7,070 bases of DNA from an uncultured Victivallaceae bacterium (GTDB lineage: Bacteria > Verrucomicrobiota > Lentisphaeria > Victivallales > Victivallaceae): contig CAKUKT010000133.1 in assembly GCA_934663655.1 (NCBI GenBank), positions 1 to 7,070 of the forward strand, given 5' to 3'. Below, one piece after another: positions 1-4,878 of the stretch. Made by a program: the position numbers and the translations under genes. Positions within the stretch are counted from its first letter, which is position 1, and every line of letters starts with the position of its first letter. A model generated the notes under the pieces. The model did no database searches and had not been told where the DNA came from. It saw only the letters and a list, made by a program, of their open reading frames with translations.

Positions 1-582
1 GAGTTCGCGTTGCAGGTTGGTTCCGAAGAAGAACGCCGCCGCGGAAAATTCCGCTGCATTGGCCGGAGAAAGCCGCTGCCAGTCGAGGTCACCCTGTTCC
101 TGGGGCAGCCGGGCGGATTTCCGCGGCTGCCGGATAATGCGGATATCCGGATAGTTCGCGGCGGCAGCATATTTGTCACCATCGATGGTACGCCAGCGGG
201 GATTGTTGGTCCAGAGCGGCATCTCCATGTTGGACTGACCGGAACAGAGCCACACTTCACCGACCACCACGTCTTTGATTTCGATGCGGTTGTCGGATCC
301 GGAAATTGTCATGACCCGGTTTTCGGCGCTGGCCGGCAGCGGTTGAAAGGTGACGCTCCAGCGTCCGGCGGCGTCGGCGGTTGTGGTATGTTTCTGGCCG
401 GCAAATTCCACCGTGACCGTCTCTCCGGCGTCGGCCCGCCCCCAGACCGGAAATGTCGTGTCGCGCTGAAGTATCATCTCATCATTGAAAATCGGTGCGG
501 GCACGACTGTCGCACTGAGCAGGGTTGTGGTTCCCGCCAATGCCAGCAGTCCGAACATCTTCAATCTGGTTGACAATAACAT
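1..582 (-). CDS. Sialate O-acetylesterase (SGNH-type), N-terminal part, cut by window edge
   Basis: Secreted esterase that would remove O-acetyl groups from sialic acids or similar sugars. Only the first 194 residues are visible; the frame is open through position 1, so the C-terminal catalytic residues (Asp/His) lie outside. Residues 1-24 look like a signal peptide with a possible LSA cleavage site. Residues about 28-105 form the usual N-terminal beta domain, with typical pieces such as PIFNDEMILQRD, PVWGRADAGE and AGRWSV. Residues 108-123 read GEVWLCSGQSNMEMPL, the hallmark block of this family, with Ser117 as the expected nucleophile. I chose the ATG at 582 because GAGG (591-594 on the complement) lies 8 nt upstream; an in-frame ATG at 558 is possible. 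It is transcribed divergently from the lipoprotein gene. The family call is firm; the natural substrate is inferred and may be plant or mucin glycans. Confidence 0.9.
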   Translation of the reverse strand, partial: MLLSTRLKMFGLLALAGTTTLLSATVVPAPIFNDEMILQRDTTFPVWGRADAGETVTVEFAGQKHTTTADAAGRWSVTFQPLPASAENRVMTISGSDNRIEIKDVVVGEVWLCSGQSNMEMPLWTNNPRWRTIDGDKYAAAANYPDIRIIRQPRKSARLPQEQGDLDWQRLSPANAAEFSAAAFFFGTNLQREL

Positions 583-590
583 GGACTCAT

Positions 591-594
591 CCTC
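591..594 (-). promoter_or_regulatory. Shine-Dalgarno site of the sialate O-acetylesterase gene
   Basis: On the minus strand GAGG lies 8 nt before the ATG at 582. It supports that ATG over the in-frame ATG at 558. Confidence 0.6.
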
Positions 595-620
595 AATGGT
601 TGTGAAGGTTACGATACGAT

Positions 621-649
621 AAAATAACACGGCAGGAGTGCTTTTTCAA
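621..649 (-). promoter_or_regulatory. Sigma70-like promoter for the sialate O-acetylesterase gene
   Basis: On the minus strand a -35 box TTGAAA (649-644) and a -10 box TATTTT (626-621) are separated by exactly 17 bp. The -10 is preceded by TGT, giving an extended -10 (TGnTATTTT). Transcription would start near 614, leaving a leader of about 30 nt that contains the GAGG site. It is back to back with the promoter at 671-699; the two -35 boxes are 21 bp apart, so a regulator bound at 650-670 could affect both genes. No convincing operator palindrome is visible there. Confidence 0.6.
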
Positions 650-670
650 CCTGTTCGCGTCATCTTCCGC

Positions 671-699
671 TTGAATTAGCTTCAGGCGCGGTGTATTTT
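671..699 (+). promoter_or_regulatory. Sigma70-like promoter for the lipoprotein gene
   Basis: TTGAAT (671-676) and TATTTT (694-699) are spaced by 17 bp, nearly a mirror copy of the opposite promoter. The expected transcription start, about 7 nt after the -10 box, falls at 705-708, on the ATG at 707. The transcript may therefore be leaderless, or translation may begin at the in-frame ATG at 728. Confidence 0.55.
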
Positions 700-706
700 A
701 TGAATT

Positions 707-1828
707 ATGAGTACGAAATTTTTCAAAATGATCGCATTACGGTCGTTGTACCGGTGGTGCCGTTTGGGCGGCGGAGGCGCGGTTGCGGGCGCGTGCGTCG
801 CGGCGGTGCTGTTTTCCGGTTGTACGACTTCGACGCCGGTTCGGGAGGTTCCCGTGGCGGTTGAACCGGTGAGGCGGGTCGATGAAGCCTCCGCGGCGGA
901 TCGCCTGCGGGCATTCCGGGAACTGCTGGCTTCCTGGCCGTTGCGCATGGTGAGATTATATCCCGGAGAATACTTCGGCCGGATCGATTCGGTGGCCCTC
1001 GTCGACCGGATCAGCGAGCTCGGTTTCAATCGGGTGATAGTGGCGATCAGCAGCGAAAATGAACTTGATGAACGGCTGCGGGAGTTTCTTGCGGTGGCCG
1101 GGGAGCGGCAGTTACCGGTTTATGTCGAGTTGCGTCAGCGGGATTTCTTTGTGCGTTACCGCGGTAATGCGCTGCTGCGCCGGCTGCTCCATCCCAATCT
1201 GACGCTTGAGAAAGCGGTCGTCGAGGTGATGAAATTCGATGGCGAACTGCCGGAGAAATCGCGTATTGCCGGAGTGGTGATCGCCATTGAACCGCACCTT
1301 TTCACCGCCTCCAACCCCGACCGTCCCCGGGACCTGCTTTTTGCCTGGAGTGAGGAGAATTTCGGTCCCGGTCTTGACAATGAGCAGATGATGCGCGGTT
1401 CGCTCGACCAGCTTGAAAACATTGCCGTATCGTTGTTTCCTCTGAAGCCGGCGGTGGAGATCCCGGATTTCTATCAGGAACTGGTCGATTCCGGACGGTT
1501 GGCGGTGGGTGCCACCGCCGATTTCGTCGCCGCGGCCGGTGGGCAGCCGCCGTTTGTAATCGTTGCCGGGAGCGGCAACCGTCCCACCGAGTTGGTGGAG
1601 GGGATCCGCCGGGAGGCGGAGACGATCCCCGCCGGGATTCCGCTGGTGGCGGGGATCACGCTGGCTGGACACACCTCCTATGAGCGCGGAATGCTGCGCC
1701 GCCGCGACTGGGCGGATTTTCTGCGGGCGCTGGATTTTCTCCGCAAAGAGCTGAGCGGCTACCCTTCGTTTTCCGGAGTTGTGATCGGACCGTTGCGGCT
1801 GGTCGAGTTTCTGCGTCTTGAGCGTTAA
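707..1828 (+). CDS. Uncharacterised lipoprotein, probable TIM-barrel-like fold
   Basis: I do not recognise the family. The protein (373 aa) starts with a basic stretch, a hydrophobic Gly/Ala/Val-rich segment and the lipobox-like LFSGC, with Cys39 as the likely lipidated residue. It is therefore probably an exported lipoprotein. After a Pro/Val-rich linker (about 40-60), hydrophobic strands alternate with helices: FNRVIVAIS (107-115), LPVYVEL (136-142), IAGVVIAIEPH (187-197), FVIVAGSG (283-290), PLVAGITLAG (312-321) and SGVVIGPL (356-363). This pattern suggests a (beta/alpha)8 barrel like that of glycoside hydrolases; Glu195 at a strand end could be catalytic, but this is speculation. No Shine-Dalgarno site precedes 707 or the alternative ATG at 728. 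Start at 728 would give a shorter signal region (Cys at 32). The last ten codons and the stop are tandemly duplicated downstream. Confidence 0.75.
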   Translation: MSTKFFKMIALRSLYRWCRLGGGGAVAGACVAAVLFSGCTTSTPVREVPVAVEPVRRVDEASAADRLRAFRELLASWPLRMVRLYPGEYFGRIDSVALVDRISELGFNRVIVAISSENELDERLREFLAVAGERQLPVYVELRQRDFFVRYRGNALLRRLLHPNLTLEKAVVEVMKFDGELPEKSRIAGVVIAIEPHLFTASNPDRPRDLLFAWSEENFGPGLDNEQMMRGSLDQLENIAVSLFPLKPAVEIPDFYQELVDSGRLAVGATADFVAAAGGQPPFVIVAGSGNRPTELVEGIRREAETIPAGIPLVAGITLAGHTSYERGMLRRRDWADFLRALDFLRKELSGYPSFSGVVIGPLRLVEFLRLER

Positions 1829-1960
1829 ACTGCGGTCGGGGTTGGTGGAAGAGCTGGTCGAGTTTCTGCCCCTTGAGCGTTAAACTGCGGTTGGGGTTGG
1901 TGGAGGCGCTGGTCGAGTTACTGCCCCTTGAGCGTTAAACTGCGGTTGGGGCTGGTCGAT
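1798..1960. repeat. 55-bp tandem repeat carrying the 3' end and stop of the lipoprotein gene
   Basis: Copy 1 (1798-1852) and copy 2 (1853-1907) match at 50 of 55 positions. Copy 3 (1908-1950) is cut to 43 bp and differs from copy 2 at one position in the shared part. It is followed by a stub, GCTGGTCGA, at 1951-1959. Copy 1 contains the last ten codons of the lipoprotein gene (LVEFLRLER) and its TAA; copies 2 and 3 would encode LVEFLPLER and LVELLPLER, each with its own TAA. Because 55 is not a multiple of 3, each copy sits in a different frame, so the extra copies do not extend the protein. A tandem duplication by slippage or unequal exchange is the simplest origin. Confidence 0.85.
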
Positions 1961-1974
1961 CTGCAGTCTGTTGT

Positions 1975-2076
1975 GGTTCGCCGCCGCGGACCGGGAATGC
2001 CGGGGAGAATTACCTGCTTGCCGTCTTTGCCAGAGTGTTGATGGGGTTCGCCGCTGCGGACCTGGGATGCCGGGGA
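1975..2076. repeat. 32-bp direct repeat pair
   Basis: The segments 1975-2006 and 2045-2076, both beginning GGTTCGCCGC, agree at 29 of 32 positions and are offset by 70 bp. The 38 bases between them are not clearly part of the repeat. With the 55-bp repeat just upstream, this shows that the intergenic region has grown by local duplication. Confidence 0.65.
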
Positions 2077-2127
2077 CGGTTGTCTGGTCCGGTGCGGCAT
2101 AAGGGGTGCGGCGATTGATTGCCGGGC

Positions 2128-2132
2128 GAGGA
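2128..2132 (+). promoter_or_regulatory. Shine-Dalgarno-like site near the nrdR start
   Basis: GAGGA lies 5 nt before a TTG at 2138 and 8 nt before a GTG at 2141, both in frame with nrdR, but 17 nt before the ATG at 2150. A second GAGG (2143-2146) is only 3 nt before that ATG. Spacing alone favours the GTG; the family N-terminus favours the ATG. Confidence 0.4.
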
Positions 2133-2149
2133 AGATCTTGGTGAGGAAA

Positions 2150-2599
2150 ATGCGTTGTCCGAAATGCAAATGTGATAACGACCGGGTGATAGATTCCCGG
2201 GGACTGAAAGAGGGTGCCGGGGTGCGCCGCCGCCGGGAGTGTCTCGGTTGTGGTTACCGTTTTACCACGCTTGAATCGATTATTCCCGAGGAACTGCGGG
2301 TAATCAAGCGAACCGGTGAACGCGAGGAATTTGATCGCGGCAAGATCCGACACGGCATTGCCAATGCCTGTTACAAGCGGCCGATTTCCGCCGAGGAGAT
2401 CGACGGCATTGTGGATGCGGTCACCTGTTCGCTGCTTCAGGATTTCGACAAGGAGGTCGAGAGCCGGGAGATCGGAGAACGGGTGATGGCCCAGTTGCGT
2501 CGGCTTGATGAAGTCGCGTATGTCCGTTTCGCCTCGGTTTACCGCCGTTTTGAGGCAGTCAAAGATTTCCTGCACGAGATCCGGGGGCTGAAATCGTGA
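2150..2599 (+). CDS. nrdR: Transcriptional repressor NrdR
   Basis: NrdR senses nucleotides and represses ribonucleotide reductase genes, linking dNTP supply to demand. The 149-residue product has the standard layout and length. The N-terminal zinc ribbon has Cys3, Cys6, Cys31 and Cys34 (MRCPKC and CLGCGYRF), with the conserved VIDSR at 13-17 and the basic RRRRE before the second knuckle. An ATP-cone domain follows, from about residue 50, starting VIKRTGEREEFD and ending in the conserved DEVAYVRFASVYRRFE. I placed the start at the ATG at 2150 because NrdR proteins normally begin M-R/K-C-P. In-frame GTG (2141) or TTG (2138) starts have better-spaced Shine-Dalgarno sites and would add three or four residues. 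It overlaps the next gene by 4 bp. No ribonucleotide reductase gene lies in the window, so its targets are elsewhere. Confidence 0.95.
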   Translation: MRCPKCKCDNDRVIDSRGLKEGAGVRRRRECLGCGYRFTTLESIIPEELRVIKRTGEREEFDRGKIRHGIANACYKRPISAEEIDGIVDAVTCSLLQDFDKEVESREIGERVMAQLRRLDEVAYVRFASVYRRFEAVKDFLHEIRGLKS

Positions 2600-3786
2600 G
2601 AATGCCGGAGGTCATTCTCCGGCCGGGACGGGAGAGTTCGGTGGCGCGTCGTCACCCCTGGATTTTTTCCGGTGCGGTCGGACGGATTGTCGGCGAACCT
2701 GCGGCCGGGGAAACGGTAAGGGTGTGCGACAGTTCGGGTCAGCCGCTGGCGCTCGGCGCGTGGTCTCCCCGGTCCCAGCTGGCGGTACGGATCTGGAGTT
2801 TCGATTGTTCGGTGGTTATCGACCGGGATTTTTTCCGCGCCCGCATCGCCGCCGCCGTCGAATTGCGTCGTCGCCTCGGACTGCTCGATCCCGCCGGCGG
2901 CTGCCGGTTGATTTTTTCCGAAGGTGATGGATTACCCGGGGTGATTGTCGATCGTTACGGTTCGGTGCTGGTGGTGCAGTTTCTCTCCGCCGGAGCCGAA
3001 CTTCACCGGGAAGTCATCACCGAGCTGTTGTCGGAACTGCCCGGGGTGACGGGGATCTTTGAACGCTCTGAAGTTTCGGTTCGGCGCAAGGAGGGGCTGC
3101 CGTCCCGCCGGGGGGTGCTGCTGGGGACGGTGCCGGAACCGGGGGTGGAGATTGTTGAAGACGGCATGCGCTTTGCGGTCGATCCGCGCCATGGTCAGAA
3201 GACGGGATTTTATTTTGATTTGCGCGAAGCACGCCGGGAGGTGCGCCGGTTGGCCGCCGGACGGAAGATGCTCAATGCGTTTTCCTATACCGGTGCGTTT
3301 GCGGTAGCGGCTCGAGCTGGTGGAGCCGGGTATATTCTCAACCTCGACTCTTCGGCACCGGCGCTGGAGCAGGCGAAGCGCAATTTCACGCTCAACGGCA
3401 TGGCTGAAGAGGACTGCGAATGCCGGGTCGCCGATGTGTTCAACGAACTGCGCCGTCTGGAATCGGAGGGGCGGCGATTTGATCTGATTGTGCTCGATCC
3501 CCCGAAATTGATCGAGTCACAGAAACACCTTGCCGCCGGTTGTCGTGCCTATCAGGATCTGGCGCGGTTCGGTTTCCGGTTGTTGAATCCGGGCGGAGTG
3601 TTGTTCAATTTCTCCTGTTCCGGACTGATGACCCCGGAACTCTTCCAGAAAATCACCGCGTCGGCGGCGCTTGAGGCGGGGGTGGCGGCGCGGATCATCG
3701 GCAAGACCTTTCAGGCATCGGATCATCCGGTTGCATTGGCGGTTCCCGAAGGGGCGTATCTCAAGGGACTGGTGAGTGCGATTTAG
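2596..3786 (+). CDS. rlmI: Class I SAM-dependent 23S rRNA methyltransferase, RlmI-like (COG1092)
   Basis: Predicted cytoplasmic rRNA cytosine-C5 methyltransferase; E. coli RlmI modifies C1962 of 23S rRNA and is about the same length. Residues 1 to about 75 form a PUA-type RNA-binding domain with the family start RRHPWIFSGAV (18-28). A central domain contains GDGLPGVIVDRYG (110-122). The Rossmann methyltransferase domain has HGQKTGFYFDLRE (199-211), the SAM motif LNAFSYTGAFAVAA (226-239), acidic Asp251 and Asp280, motif IV VLDPPK (299-304) and NFSCSG (338-343), whose Cys341 is the expected catalytic cysteine. QASDHPV (373-379) is the usual C-terminal motif. The GTG start at 2596 overlaps the nrdR stop (GTGA), implying translational coupling; an in-frame ATG at 2602 is an alternative. 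The exact target base is inferred from the family. Confidence 0.88.
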   Translation: MRMPEVILRPGRESSVARRHPWIFSGAVGRIVGEPAAGETVRVCDSSGQPLALGAWSPRSQLAVRIWSFDCSVVIDRDFFRARIAAAVELRRRLGLLDPAGGCRLIFSEGDGLPGVIVDRYGSVLVVQFLSAGAELHREVITELLSELPGVTGIFERSEVSVRRKEGLPSRRGVLLGTVPEPGVEIVEDGMRFAVDPRHGQKTGFYFDLREARREVRRLAAGRKMLNAFSYTGAFAVAARAGGAGYILNLDSSAPALEQAKRNFTLNGMAEEDCECRVADVFNELRRLESEGRRFDLIVLDPPKLIESQKHLAAGCRAYQDLARFGFRLLNPGGVLFNFSCSGLMTPELFQKITASAALEAGVAARIIGKTFQASDHPVALAVPEGAYLKGLVSAI

Positions 3787-3792
3787 GGAGTG

Positions 3793-3899
3793 GCCTCCGG
3801 GCAGCTGCGGCTGTACCGGTTGGCATCTGCTTCGGGGTGCCGAGTGGCGCCGGCAGCCCGGACGGACGATCCGGTGAGATGCCCGGGAGGCCCGGAGGC
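3793..3899. other. Convergent intergenic region with nested inverted repeats
   Basis: This region lies between the rlmI stop and the stop of the minus-strand gene. A perfect 10-bp inverted repeat (GCCTCCGGGC at 3793-3802, GCCCGGAGGC at 3890-3899) encloses a smaller structure. There, GGCTG-TA-CCGG (3809-3819) can pair with CCGGCAGCC (3850-3858) apart from a TA bulge. Inside that, TTGGCATC (3820-3827) pairs with GGTGCCGA (3836-3843), with three G-U pairs, around an 8-nt loop. A separate short hairpin, CCGGG-AGG-CCCGG, is at 3883-3895. No T-run follows on either strand, so this is not a classical intrinsic terminator, although a role in ending both converging transcripts is plausible. Confidence 0.35.
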
Positions 3900-3933
3900 T
3901 GCGCCGGAAAATTATTCTATGCCGTCAGAACTT

Positions 3934-4878
3934 TTACCCGGCATCTCCGGCGGCGCAAGTGTCCATACTGCTCCCCGGTTCTGCGTTGCAGAGGTATTTC
4001 CGGAACGGGCAGGCGGAACACGCCTCTCCCGGTGCGGCGGGAAACGTTGCCGGGTCAACCATGCCGTCGTCGGCGACAACTCCGGTCATTTCGTCCACAT
4101 CGTTGCGAATGGCGCGAACCGCGGCGCTGACATCGAGCTGCGGGGCAAGTTCCACGAAGTTGTATTCTCCGGGGGCAAGCGCAAACGAGCGGACTTTTTC
4201 GGGAGCTTTGCCGAGAGCATTCATCGCGTAAAATTTGTGAAGCAGCGCGATTTCATCGGCGCCTTCACGTCCGGAACGCACCCCTTCAATTATCCAGAGT
4301 TCTCCTCCGGGCGCTGCAAAAGCGATCGCCGGAACCGCGAAACAGCGCAATTCATTCAACTGAACCTCCAGCGGAGAGGGGATCGGACGCCTCCGGCAGG
4401 CGTCCACCGCATCAAGGCGGGGCCATACACCGGCGGCGATTCTGGCTGCTTCGGAGCGGATGGTTTCACGCAGCCGGAGCCCCACTTCGGTCACGCGGTT
4501 GCCGGAGTCGAGAAGCTCCAGCAGCAGCGGGTGGGACGGAGGTGGCTGGGGGCCGGAACGGATCAATCGTCGCCATTCGCTCTCGCCGCGATTAACGGCG
4601 GCGGCGACGAAATCATTGCGGTCCGGGTAGTCGCCGGTTTCATCGGGAACGCGGTAGAACTCCTCGCGCAGAACGGCGTTCAACAGCCGCTGCACGAAAA
4701 CCGGCACCGGCAGGGCATTGCGCAACCACCGCGCCTGCGCCCATTGAGGGGGAGCGTCGGTGGTACCCGCGGCGGCGGCATAGTAATGGAGGAAATAACG
4801 ACGGCGGCAGCTTCGCCACAACCGGCGACGGCGCAGGCTCCAGAAAAACTGGGTGGCTGGAAGCCGGCAATCACTCAT
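3934..4878 (-). CDS. PD-(D/E)XK-superfamily-like protein with Fe-S-type cysteines, apparently nuclease-dead
   Basis: The 314-residue protein resembles the RecB/AddB/Cas4-type PD-(D/E)XK nuclease fold. Near the N-terminus SLRRRRLWRSCRRRYFLHYY (14-33) is like the start of this group (arginines and Cys24 before an aromatic helix). At the C-terminus CSACPFRKYLC gives Cys287, Cys290 and Cys297, matching the three clustered cysteines that with an N-terminal cysteine hold a 4Fe-4S cluster in AddB and Cas4. Where active members have the D-x-K core (as in DYKTG), this protein reads ELWIIEGVRSG (193-203): Glu198 could replace Asp, but the lysine position is Val200. No clear upstream active-site Asp is visible in 178-190. 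I infer a structural or DNA-binding role rather than cleavage. Its ATG overlaps the end of the Bat gene by 8 bp (ATGAGTGA), so the two are probably co-translated. No strong Shine-Dalgarno site is present. The fold assignment rests on motif resemblance. Confidence 0.65.
   Translation of the reverse strand: MSDCRLPATQFFWSLRRRRLWRSCRRRYFLHYYAAAAGTTDAPPQWAQARWLRNALPVPVFVQRLLNAVLREEFYRVPDETGDYPDRNDFVAAAVNRGESEWRRLIRSGPQPPPSHPLLLELLDSGNRVTEVGLRLRETIRSEAARIAAGVWPRLDAVDACRRRPIPSPLEVQLNELRCFAVPAIAFAAPGGELWIIEGVRSGREGADEIALLHKFYAMNALGKAPEKVRSFALAPGEYNFVELAPQLDVSAAVRAIRNDVDEMTGVVADDGMVDPATFPAAPGEACSACPFRKYLCNAEPGSSMDTCAAGDAG

Larger units (their letters stand above)
1829..2149. other. Repeat-rich intergenic region before nrdR
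   Basis: About 320 bases lie between the lipoprotein stop and nrdR. The first 130 bases are the remaining copies of the 55-bp tandem repeat, followed by the 32-bp direct repeat pair. I see no hairpin followed by a T-run that would terminate the lipoprotein transcript. No well-spaced -35/-10 pair stands out for nrdR, and I see no convincing gene or NrdR box. Transcription of nrdR may be read-through from the lipoprotein gene or may use a promoter that I cannot recognise. Confidence 0.5.

Noticed and set aside
10..573. A 187-codon open frame on the plus strand
   Set aside because: The opposite strand encodes the unmistakable sialate O-acetylesterase GQSNM block with a signal peptide and a Shine-Dalgarno site; the plus frame is its shadow.
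1798..2076. CRISPR-like array in the repeat-rich intergenic region
   Set aside because: The 55-bp units abut directly with no spacers, contain coding sequence, and have no cas gene nearby.
1880..2575. A 231-codon open frame on the minus strand
   Set aside because: It is antisense to nrdR and runs into the tandem repeat. It has no recognisable domain.
3883..3895. Intrinsic terminator hairpin after rlmI
   Set aside because: The stem is only 5 bp and no T-run follows on either strand.
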